A stretch of 8,929 nt of DNA from an uncultured Terriglobus sp. GTDB taxonomy: Bacteria; Acidobacteriota; Terriglobia; Terriglobales; Acidobacteriaceae. The notes beneath the pieces were generated by a model. That model ran no database searches. It was not told the origin of the DNA and saw nothing but the letters and a program-made list of their open reading frames with translations. Shown here in pieces: positions 1 through 5,171 of this stretch. The stretch lies in contig CALMAP010000125.1 of the NCBI GenBank assembly GCA_937859825.1, forward strand, positions 1 to 8,929. The letters run 5' to 3'. A program made the translations under genes and the position numbers. Position 1 is the stretch's first letter. Each line of letters begins with the position of its first letter.

Positions 1-327
1 ACAGCAGTAGTTCTCATCACCGGACCGGCAGGGCTCGCATTCGCGGCAGCTATCGATCATGCAGCCGACACCAACCAAGTCACCGATCTGATGAGTTGTG
101 ACAGCCGAGCCGATGGCGCTTACACGGCCAACGATCTCATGACCGGGCATACAGGGATAAACCGTGTTGCCCCATTCGTTTTTCACTTGATGAATATCGG
201 AGTGGCAGACTCCGCAGAAGAGAACTTCGATGGTGACTTCGTTCGGACGAGCATCCGGACGTTCGAACTTGTGAGGCTTGAGACCCATGAACGAATGATT
301 CGTGGCATATCCAAAGGACGGGATCAC
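1..327 (-). CDS. Zinc-dependent NAD(P) alcohol dehydrogenase, YahK/CAD type (N-terminal 109 codons; runs off the window)
   Basis: This is the N-terminal catalytic domain of a medium-chain dehydrogenase, which reversibly oxidises alcohols to aldehydes with NAD(P) in the cytoplasm. Visible residues are the catalytic-zinc ligands C41 (in GVCHSD) and H63-E64 (in PGHEIVG), the family motif NEWGNTVYPCMPGHE, and the four structural-zinc cysteines C94, C97, C100 and C108. The start is GTG: an AGGAG at 336-340 lies 8 nt upstream of it, and the first residues (VIPSFGYAT) match the family's usual MIPTKAYA-like beginning. The 3' part, with the Rossmann fold, is outside the window, so the protein is incomplete only because of the window edge. 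It lies downstream of two catalase-like genes on the same strand after a 145-bp gap and could be the last gene of their operon or have its own promoter. The subfamily is confident; the substrate (many relatives act on aromatic or aliphatic aldehydes) is not shown. Confidence 0.93.
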   Translation of the reverse strand, partial: MIPSFGYATNHSFMGLKPHKFERPDARPNEVTIEVLFCGVCHSDIHQVKNEWGNTVYPCMPGHEIVGRVSAIGSAVTTHQIGDLVGVGCMIDSCRECEPCRSGDENYCC

Positions 328-472
328 AGACAGTACTCCTGGAAAGTGCAATTGTTCGTACTGGGATGGCCGGGCCTGCTCGCCTTCGCGTGAACTCCAA
401 ATCCCGAACTCTAAGACGCGACTTAATAGTCAAACGGATGTGCGCACGGAGTACGCACACCCAGTCGGTCCG
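328..472 (-). promoter_or_regulatory. Gap between catalase-like gene and alcohol dehydrogenase, with weak hairpin and possible promoter
   Basis: No gene is seen here. Just after the catalase-like stop there is a 6-bp inverted repeat (TGTGCG at 439-444, CGCACA at 454-459, 9-nt loop) that is not followed by a T-run on the minus strand, so it is a poor terminator. Reading toward the dehydrogenase there is TTGACT at 435-430, a good -35 match, overlapped by the interrupted palindrome GACT-TAAT-AGTC at 420-431. The best -10 match I find (TAGAGT) is only 14 nt away, which is short. A strong AGGAG at 336-340 serves the GTG start. A separate regulated promoter for the dehydrogenase is possible but weakly supported. 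Confidence 0.3.
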
Positions 473-1558
473 CTAGGACGGAACGTGTTCGAGATTGGTC
501 GGTAGCTCAGCCGTCTTGCCGTTGTCCGATAGCCGGCGAGAGGCTAGCAATCCGTACACAAACAGACGCGCCCGGTTGATGCTGCCTAACGGACGATGCG
601 CCGCCAGAGTATGCGCCGGGGAGAACGTCAAATCTTCGAAGTAGCCATCCTTCACCGGATCCCAAGCGACCTGGGGTGGTATGACTAGGCGAGCAACGGT
701 TTGATATTGGGAGGAGCTCTCGGACCACTCTGCCTGGGCATTCTCAATCGGCATTTCTTCAAGGCCGGTGTTGAGCTGCACTCGAAGATCGAACTCAGCC
801 GGGTTCGTCCGGAAGAACTCATTCATAGCGTCCCGCAGCGCGTCAGGCGATTCGGGATCGAACGGCTGCTCCTTCAGAGCTTGAAGAGCGGGGGAAGCAG
901 GGAAGAAGCCGAGCTTTGCCACATAGTCGCCGTACCGGAAGGACGTCTGGGAGAAGTATTCCTCAGCCGCGGGATGGACCACGGGATGTCCATAGAAGGC
1001 CAGCTTCTCGGAATTGGCACCAACCGCGTTCAATGCAGCATTCGTTGCCCTCGCAACCGTCGAAACCGCGCCTTTGACACTGTCAGATAGCTTTGGAGCG
1101 ATCTCTGCGTTCGGCTTGAAAGCTTGAAGAAATTCCTTCATCCCTCCTGCCAAGAACTGCTTGCCCACATCAAAAACGAAGTCCTGAGTCTCGGCGGTGT
1201 GGCCATTAAGCTTAGCTCCCTTTACGCCTAGAACCTTGACGGACATGCCGCGGTCGGTAGATAGCTTGGAATCGTCCAGAAGCTCCCCTGGAGCCTGAGC
1301 CATGCGAACCAGTACCTCATACCTCCCGGGTTGAGCAAAGAGGCCCTGCGCCAGCTCCTGGGCCAAGCCATCTTCTACGATCAATTCGCCTTTTAGAACA
1401 GCGTGCGCTTTCGCATGGGAGATTCGAACGGATCGCCCGTATTTCTCGCGGGCCAGTTTCAATCCGTCTGTCATAACGTCTGCGATCTTTTGCTTCGTTT
1501 CCACTTCGTCGTCGGCGATTGTTTCTAGATCGTCTCGGTACAAGAGGTAGTTGGGCAT
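473..1558 (-). CDS. Catalase-like heme protein, small catalase-superfamily paralog 1
   Basis: A 361-residue protein of the short, one-domain catalase family (SrpA/y4iL-like), which keeps the heme beta-barrel of catalase but lacks most of the C-terminal extensions. The distal motif SHAKAHAVLKG contains H48, matching the catalytic His of VHAKG in true catalases. RGMSVKV (from R103) matches the catalase RGFAVKF strand. The C-terminal RLFVY (R331, Y335) has the RxxxY spacing of the proximal heme-ligand tyrosine. The distal Asn of catalase aligns here with Ala122 (TAETQDF), whereas the neighbouring paralog has Asn. Family members act on peroxides or organic hydroperoxides; the activity of this one is unknown. 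I start it at the ATG at 1558 because the sequence then aligns with its paralog (MPNYLLY against MPTGSNYLAY) and an AAGGAG lies 11 nt upstream at 1570-1575; a 21-residue longer start at 1621 has no clear ribosome binding site. There is no signal peptide. It follows its paralog after 98 bp. Confidence 0.9.
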   Translation of the reverse strand: MPNYLLYRDDLETIADDEVETKQKIADVMTDGLKLAREKYGRSVRISHAKAHAVLKGELIVEDGLAQELAQGLFAQPGRYEVLVRMAQAPGELLDDSKLSTDRGMSVKVLGVKGAKLNGHTAETQDFVFDVGKQFLAGGMKEFLQAFKPNAEIAPKLSDSVKGAVSTVARATNAALNAVGANSEKLAFYGHPVVHPAAEEYFSQTSFRYGDYVAKLGFFPASPALQALKEQPFDPESPDALRDAMNEFFRTNPAEFDLRVQLNTGLEEMPIENAQAEWSESSSQYQTVARLVIPPQVAWDPVKDGYFEDLTFSPAHTLAAHRPLGSINRARLFVYGLLASRRLSDNGKTAELPTNLEHVPS

Positions 1559-1656
1559 ATTGAGTAAGGCTCCTTGGGCTGCAAAAGGGTTATCTCGGGC
1601 AGACTCCGAGGTGAGATGCATTGCAGGTACATTGCGAGAGGATGGCCGCTCGCCCT

Positions 1657-2781
1657 CTATGCCGGTATCTCCTCGATATTTGAGGGCTCAACGCGCTCGC
1701 GCTCATTGCGCCGGGCTCTGTATTTGATGGCCTCTTCGTATGCCTTCAATCGCGAGCGCATGATGCCACCTAAGGGCCGGTGAGCTTCGAGTGCGTGCCA
1801 CGGACTGAAGGAAAGTCGTTCGTCTACGAAAAGCTGACGGGGGTCAGAATATGTATCCTGCGGGCCCACTGTGATGCGTGCGACGGTCTGCCATGGGCTT
1901 TTGTCTTCGGGCCATTTCTTATTAGCAGCTTCGATGGGAAAGTCCTTCTCTTTCTCTTCCACGATTGGATCCTCAGGGGCAAGCGCGAGCTGCACCTTTA
2001 CGTCCCAGACAGCCGTCTCATGGCGGAAGAACTGCTTGATGAGCTCTTCAAGTGCGTTGTAGTCGCCGCTCAGGTCGATGGACTTACCTGTGAGCTCTTT
2101 CAAGCTTTCCGAACCTGGAGCGAAACCAATCTTTGCGACATAATTTCCGTAGCGCAGAGGAGCAACTGAAGAAAAGCTTTCGCCGAGGATATGCGTGGCG
2201 GATGCGCCGATGCCCTCAAGCGTCGCGGAGGGCAGATTTACAGCCTTCAGCACGGCATTCGTCGCTCGGGCCGCGACAGACACAGCGTGTTTAACGCCTT
2301 CCGGTGTATCCAGGTTTTTGTCGAACGTCTTGATTTGTTCGAGAAAACCTTTCGGGTCCGGAGCGGTGAAGGCGTTGGCATTGATGCAAACAAAATCCTG
2401 CGTCGTGTTTCCGTCGTGGTTCGAAACCTTCGGCCCATCGACATTTAGAACTTTGAGCGCCAGGCCTCGGGGACTTGAAACATTGTCGGCGAGGAGATCG
2501 CCAGGATTGGTCGAAAAGCGCATGATGACGGGATGTGATCCACCCTTCGCAAAGAGACCCTGCGCGAGCGGTTCCGGGAGGTCTGGGATCAAATCAAGCG
2601 TTCCTATCAGCACGCCATGAGATTTGGCGTGGACCGGCCGGTAGGCATGGCGATACCGCGTTGCCATGTGGCGTGTGATGTGTTGCATCGTGCGTGAAAG
2701 CTCATCGAAGGTTACGTGCTCATCCGGAGCAATCGTCTCGACCTCGGGACTGTAAGCGAGATAGTTGGAACCTGTCGGCAT
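1657..2781 (-). CDS. Catalase-like heme protein, small catalase-superfamily paralog 2
   Basis: A 374-residue short catalase-family protein and tandem paralog of the next gene downstream. It has the distal motif VHAKSHGVLIG with H51 at the catalytic His position, PRGLALKV (R105) for the heme-pocket strand, and GNTTQDF, in which N125 aligns with the distal Asn of classical catalases. The C-terminal RLKAY (R344, Y348) fits the proximal heme-ligand RxxxY. Both paralogs end exactly 26 residues after this tyrosine with similar tails (SNIEEIPA here, TNLEHVPS in the other), which supports duplication. A cytoplasmic heme peroxidase or catalase-like activity is likely, but the substrate is unknown. The start at 2781 is chosen because AGGAG at 2787-2791 lies 5 nt upstream and the protein then begins like its paralog; a longer reading to 2850 adds 23 residues with no homology. 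It lies 71 bp after the hydrolase on the same strand, so co-transcription is likely. Confidence 0.91.
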   Translation of the reverse strand: MPTGSNYLAYSPEVETIAPDEHVTFDELSRTMQHITRHMATRYRHAYRPVHAKSHGVLIGTLDLIPDLPEPLAQGLFAKGGSHPVIMRFSTNPGDLLADNVSSPRGLALKVLNVDGPKVSNHDGNTTQDFVCINANAFTAPDPKGFLEQIKTFDKNLDTPEGVKHAVSVAARATNAVLKAVNLPSATLEGIGASATHILGESFSSVAPLRYGNYVAKIGFAPGSESLKELTGKSIDLSGDYNALEELIKQFFRHETAVWDVKVQLALAPEDPIVEEKEKDFPIEAANKKWPEDKSPWQTVARITVGPQDTYSDPRQLFVDERLSFSPWHALEAHRPLGGIMRSRLKAYEEAIKYRARRNERERVEPSNIEEIPA

Positions 2782-2852
2782 CAGATCTCCTGAATTTTGT
2801 GTGTGTGAAACAGGGAAGCAGGGCTGCTCTGCAGGAGCACCCCGTCCCACGA

Positions 2853-3707
2853 CTAGGCCAGCACAGGGCTGCTGATTGGCTCGCTCGTTCCTCCGATGAA
2901 TTGCAGGAGCTCTGCATTCAGTCGGTCAGCCGCGGTCACGGTGAGGCCGTGCGGTTCGCCGTCGTATTCACTCAGGATGGCCTTTGGCAGCAGCTTCGCA
3001 GACCTCCGTCCTGAGGCGTCGATCGGCACAGTGTTGTCGCTTGTGCCATGGATCACCAGGACAGGAATGTCAATGCGTTTCATCTCTTCGCGAAAGTCAG
3101 TGCTTGACCATGAATGGGCGGTCGCCAGCGTGGAACGCAAAGACCCCGAGCTGGCCATATGCTGGAACCACTCGAGTACGGGTTCTGACACAGTGTGATG
3201 CACAACAGATCGGCCGTAAAACTTGGCCGCAAAGTCCTTCAGGAAAGCGAACCGGTCCTTCCTGAGCTGCTCTTCAATCTCTTCGAATACCTTACTGTCG
3301 ACGCCGTCAGGATTGTCGTCACCCTTGAGCAAATAGGGTGTAACCGCAGAGACCAGAACAGCCTTCGTTACACGCTTCGTACCGTAGCGGCTCAGATATC
3401 GCACGACTTCTCCGCCTCCCATGGAAAAGCCGACCAAGGTCGCATCTGCCAAGTCAAGCTTTTCGATCAGAGTGTGAAGATCGGCGGCCAGGGTGTCGTA
3501 GTCGTAACCGGCGGAGGTCTGACCAGAACGCCCGAAGCCTCGGCGGTCATAGCCGATCACGCGGAGGCCATGTTCGGCGAGAAAGTTCGATTGTTGGTCC
3601 CAAGAATCGCCGTTCAAGGGCCAGCCATGAATAAGGATCACCGGTCGTCCGGTACCAAGGTCTCGGTAGAAAAGTTCTGTACCATCCTGCGTCGTTACGT
3701 ATGCCAT
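2853..3707 (-). CDS. Alpha/beta hydrolase, cofactor-free haloperoxidase / arylesterase type
   Basis: A 284-residue serine hydrolase. The N-terminal half carries LIHGWPL (27-31 region, with the oxyanion-hole Trp29), YDRRGFGRS (53-61) and the nucleophile elbow GFSMGGGE with Ser95. The acid Asp224 lies in GTSDNTVP and His253 in GEPHGL. This spacing is nearly that of the Pseudomonas fluorescens arylesterase (Ser94, Asp222, His251). Such enzymes hydrolyse small esters or lactones and, with acetate and peroxide, form peracids, hence the name non-heme chloroperoxidase. The start at 3707 is supported by AAAGGA at 3715-3720, 7 nt upstream, and by the family start MAYVTTQDGTELFY; a longer frame up to 3812 has no family similarity. 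It is the first gene of the minus-strand cluster and is divergent from the HxlR regulator. The natural substrate is not evident. No signal peptide is present, so it is probably cytoplasmic. Confidence 0.93.
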   Translation of the reverse strand: MAYVTTQDGTELFYRDLGTGRPVILIHGWPLNGDSWDQQSNFLAEHGLRVIGYDRRGFGRSGQTSAGYDYDTLAADLHTLIEKLDLADATLVGFSMGGGEVVRYLSRYGTKRVTKAVLVSAVTPYLLKGDDNPDGVDSKVFEEIEEQLRKDRFAFLKDFAAKFYGRSVVHHTVSEPVLEWFQHMASSGSLRSTLATAHSWSSTDFREEMKRIDIPVLVIHGTSDNTVPIDASGRRSAKLLPKAILSEYDGEPHGLTVTAADRLNAELLQFIGGTSEPISSPVLA

Positions 3708-3773
3708 CGTGCCATCCTTTCGGCCCGGATCGTTGCCAGGGCGACTGGCTTTCAGATGCAAAGACGGAGCCGT

Positions 3774-3783
3774 TTGTAGACAA
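3774..3783. promoter_or_regulatory. Candidate operator palindrome TTGT-AG-ACAA
   Basis: Two 4-bp arms, TTGT and ACAA, flank a 2-bp centre, roughly midway between the hydrolase start and the regulator start. A dimeric winged-helix protein such as HxlR would bind a dyad of about this kind. The arms are short, so chance occurrence is quite possible; support is positional only. Confidence 0.25.
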
Positions 3784-3811
3784 CTCCCAATCTCGCAAAT
3801 AAGGGTAGGCA

Positions 3812-3817
3812 TATACT
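3812..3817 (+). promoter_or_regulatory. Candidate -10 element TATACT of the HxlR regulator gene
   Basis: TATACT matches five of six positions of the TATAAT consensus and ends 6 nt before the ATG at 3824, so transcription would begin at or next to the start codon. No Shine-Dalgarno sequence lies at a usable distance upstream of that ATG, which agrees with a leaderless message. There is no good -35 hexamer at 16-18 bp (the sequence there is about aatctc). Confidence 0.45.
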
Positions 3818-3823
3818 GCGTTC

Positions 3824-4216
3824 ATGGCAAGAACCCACGAGAAAGTAAGGTACGCACCAAAAAGTAACCCGCCCGAAGCTCCAGGCCATACGAAAGACGA
3901 TTGGTCTGCGGATGCAGCCGAGGAGGCGTTCAAACTTCTTGAGGGTCGCTGGAAGATGATGATTGTCTTTCATCTCTTCGATAAGAGCTGCATGCGGTTT
4001 TCTGAGTTGGAGCGTGCGATTCCGTTGGTCTCCCAGAAAATGTTGATACAGCAATTGAGGGACTTGGAATCGAAAGGTATTGTGACGCGGACGATCTATC
4101 AGGAAGTGCCACCACGAGTCGAATACAGCCTCACGTCGCTGGGGCTGGCTCTCAGGCCCGCTCTACGGGAGTTGGTCCAATGGGCCAATCTGCGTCGTAA
4201 GACTAAGCCAACATGA
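3824..4216 (+). CDS. HxlR-family winged-helix transcriptional regulator
   Basis: A 130-residue DNA-binding protein. After a 25-residue polar, Pro-rich N-terminal extension, the HxlR domain spans about residues 30-122. It contains LLEGRWKMMIVFHL (about 38-51), RFSELERAIPLVSQKMLIQQLRDLE split between wing-helix segments (about 58-82, including the recognition helix SQKMLIQQLRDLE), then GIVTR and the family signature VPPRVEYSLTSLG. HxlR proteins are dimeric repressors or activators that often respond to electrophiles, quinones or aldehydes and usually regulate an adjacent divergent gene, here the hydrolase and catalase-like cluster. The single cysteine (C56, in DKSCMRF) is not at the N-terminal position used for redox sensing in YodB or HypR, so thiol sensing of that kind is not evident. 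The ATG at 3824 has no clear ribosome binding site, but the domain fits and a -10-like TATACT ends 6 nt before it. Confidence 0.93.
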   Translation: MARTHEKVRYAPKSNPPEAPGHTKDDWSADAAEEAFKLLEGRWKMMIVFHLFDKSCMRFSELERAIPLVSQKMLIQQLRDLESKGIVTRTIYQEVPPRVEYSLTSLGLALRPALRELVQWANLRRKTKPT

Positions 4217-4270
4217 AGAAGTGCGAATCGCCTCCGCCAGGACCACGATCGACTATATAGAACCTTCGTT
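4217..4270. other. Spacer after the regulator gene
   Basis: A short non-coding spacer between the HxlR stop and the hairpin at 4271. The only notable item is the 8-bp palindrome CTATATAG near 4252-4259. No T-run terminator for the regulator gene was found. Confidence 0.3.
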
Positions 4271-4311
4271 ATCGGACGTAAGCTGTTCATTACAAATAGT
4301 TTACGTCCGAT
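4271..4311 (+). repeat. Long inverted repeat / RNA hairpin
   Basis: An 11-bp perfect inverted repeat, ATCGGACGTAA at 4271-4281 and TTACGTCCGAT at 4301-4311. In plus-strand RNA the stem continues inward for six more pairs (two of them G-U: 4282/4300 and 4285/4297) to give a 17-bp stem with a 7-nt loop CATTACA at 4288-4294. On the minus strand the two wobbles become C-A mismatches, so plus-strand RNA folds better. No T-run follows on either strand within a few bases (TTTT appears only at 4325-4328 on plus), so it is not a classical intrinsic terminator. It lies 55 nt after the regulator stop and 7 nt beyond the stop of the HU remnant on the other strand. It may be a non-canonical terminator, a regulator site or a scar of an element. 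Confidence 0.6.
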
Positions 4312-4318
4312 GCTAGTA

Positions 4319-4453
4319 CTAAGCTTTTGACGGTGCGATGGCGTCCGTGGCGGCCTTGGCAATACGGAACTTCACCGTCGTCTTCGCAGCAATCTTCATC
4401 TGCTCGCCCCGGCCTATCCGTTCGGCTTCAACGCGCCAGATCGTGCATCTCAT
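4319..4453 (-). pseudogene. HU-family DNA-binding protein, C-terminal remnant
   Basis: The minus-strand frame encodes 44 residues. From about residue 8 (codons 4432 to 4322) it aligns with the C-terminal third of HU: AERIGR, then GEQMKIAAKTTVKFRIAKAATDAI across two segments, compared with E. coli HU's AERTGR-NPQT-GKEIKIAA and FVSGKALKDAV. The four residues NPxT at the tip of the DNA-binding beta-arm, including the intercalating proline (Pro63 in E. coli HU), are missing as a clean 12-bp in-frame loss. The N-terminal dimerisation helices are absent: upstream of the ATG at 4453 the sequence passes directly into the divergent SnoaL-like gene. The reading frame is otherwise open with sensible substitutions, so decay is recent or the fragment was carried here by rearrangement. 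It is unlikely to make a functional HU. The family call is by eye from motif alignment. Confidence 0.68.
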
Positions 4454-4458
4454 AAGGT

Positions 4459-4932
4459 ATGGGCAAAGAAGCAAACATCGCGACGCAGAAGAAGATGGGC
4501 GAGATCATCAACAACCATGAGTTCGAGAAGCTGACTGAGGTCTTCGCTCCGAACGTGAAGGACCACGATCCTGCCGACGATCAGGGTCCTGGACCGCAGG
4601 GATTTGTACAGTGGTTCACGCAGTTCCATTCCGCGTTTCCCGACTTCAAGATCGCAGTCGAGCACATGGTTTCGGATGATGACAACGTCGCCTTTGCTTA
4701 CACCATCACGGGAACTCAGGATGGTCCGTTCAACGGTATCCCGGCAACAGGCAAAAAGATCAAGGTCCGCGGCATGCAGATCTCGAAGTTCAACTCCGAT
4801 GCGAAAATTCTGGAGCGCTGGGGTGCCTCGCACGAAGTTGGGATCCTGCAGCAGATCGGAGCGATGAAGCCGCCCGCGCATCTGGATGAGCCGCCAGTCA
4901 TCTCTGCGCCCGCTTCTACGGGAACCATCTAG
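4459..4932 (+). CDS. SnoaL-like ester cyclase-fold protein (NTF2 superfamily)
   Basis: A 157-residue protein with the SnoaL/ester-cyclase layout: an N-terminal helical pair (about 6-28), FAPNVKDHDP (29-38), a GP-rich turn followed by FVQWFTQFHSAFPDFKI (49-65), the VAFAYTITGTQDGPFNGIPATGKKI strand pair (77-101) and WGASHEVGILQQIGA (121-135). SnoaL itself closes a ring by aldol condensation, but most members of this large family have unknown substrates, so I assign no reaction. In typical members the position five residues into the W...D motif is Asp, the general acid/base; here it is His125. The ATG at 4459 is the first possible start (an in-frame TAA lies 6 nt upstream), but the only AAGG is one base from the ATG, too close to be a good ribosome binding site. 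A Pro-rich 20-residue tail ends the protein. It is a single gene with a terminator behind it. Confidence 0.87.
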   Translation: MGKEANIATQKKMGEIINNHEFEKLTEVFAPNVKDHDPADDQGPGPQGFVQWFTQFHSAFPDFKIAVEHMVSDDDNVAFAYTITGTQDGPFNGIPATGKKIKVRGMQISKFNSDAKILERWGASHEVGILQQIGAMKPPAHLDEPPVISAPASTGTI

Positions 4933-4948
4933 CTCCTGATGTAGTGGG

Positions 4949-4993
4949 AACAGAAAGAGCGCTCCGAACTGGAGCGCTCTCCTTTGTTCTGTT
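4949..4993 (+). terminator. Hairpin terminator after the SnoaL-like gene
   Basis: A perfect 10-bp stem AGAGCGCTCC (4956-4965) / GGAGCGCTCT (4971-4980) with loop GAACT is followed by the T-rich CCTTTGTTCTGTT. Outer arms AACAGAA (4949-4955) and TTCTGTT (4987-4993) can pair as well. It starts 17 nt after the stop codon, in the usual position for an intrinsic terminator, and separates this gene from the molybdenum-enzyme operon. Confidence 0.85.
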
Positions 4994-5171
4994 GTAGGAG
5001 CCTTCAAGCGGTTCTACGGACCCTTCTTGCAAAAGAGAGGTGGCTTTTGGTTCGCTTAGTTCGTGAACGAAGCACGCCCGTTTAAGGCGAGACATTGAGA
5101 TTTGGCCCCTTCTACCGCTTTGCATCTGAATAAACACGCAAGAGTGCACGCAGGCACCTTCTGGAGGAAGC
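4994..5171 (+). promoter_or_regulatory. Leader / promoter region of the aldehyde oxidoreductase operon
   Basis: These 178 bp carry no gene and should hold the promoter of the three-gene operon. A TTGAGA at 5095-5100 could be a -35 box, but no good -10 lies 16-18 bp from it. The 10-bp palindrome GTTCGTGAAC (5059-5068), extended as TTCGT-GA-ACGAA (5060-5071), is a possible operator. A strong GGAGG at 5163-5167 is the ribosome binding site for the first gene. There is no in-frame extension of that gene upstream, because a TGA lies at 5127. Confidence 0.4.

Larger units (their letters stand above)
3708..3823. promoter_or_regulatory. Divergent promoter region between hydrolase operon and HxlR regulator
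   Basis: These 116 bp separate two divergent starts and must hold the promoters of both the hydrolase/catalase-like cluster and the regulator. The HxlR protein is the obvious candidate to bind here, since HxlR-family regulators commonly control the divergently oriented neighbour. I find a small palindrome at 3774-3783 and a strong -10-like hexamer at 3812-3817 (separate entries). No convincing -35/-10 pair could be fixed for the minus-strand direction. Confidence 0.55.

Noticed and set aside
439..459. Hairpin as an intrinsic terminator after the downstream catalase-like gene
   Set aside because: The stem is only 6 bp with a 9-nt loop and no T-run follows on the minus strand, so read-through into the dehydrogenase is at least as likely.
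137..460. 107-residue minus-strand open frame
   Set aside because: It overlaps the clearly supported alcohol dehydrogenase in another frame and its translation, rich in Arg and Ser, shows no family motif.
4327..4355. Promoter for the SnoaL-like gene with -35 TTGACG
   Set aside because: No -10-like hexamer lies 16-18 bp downstream (GCGGCC there), and the TTGACG falls within the HU remnant's coding bases.
4338..4520. 60-residue plus-strand open frame starting MASVAALAIRN
   Set aside because: It is the complement of the HU remnant and runs into the SnoaL-like gene in another frame; the apparent hydrophobic stretch is a by-product of that.
5050..5068. LexA (SOS) box of the GTTC-N7-GTTC type
   Set aside because: The two GTTC copies are 5 bp apart, not 7, and none of the genes downstream is a DNA-repair gene.
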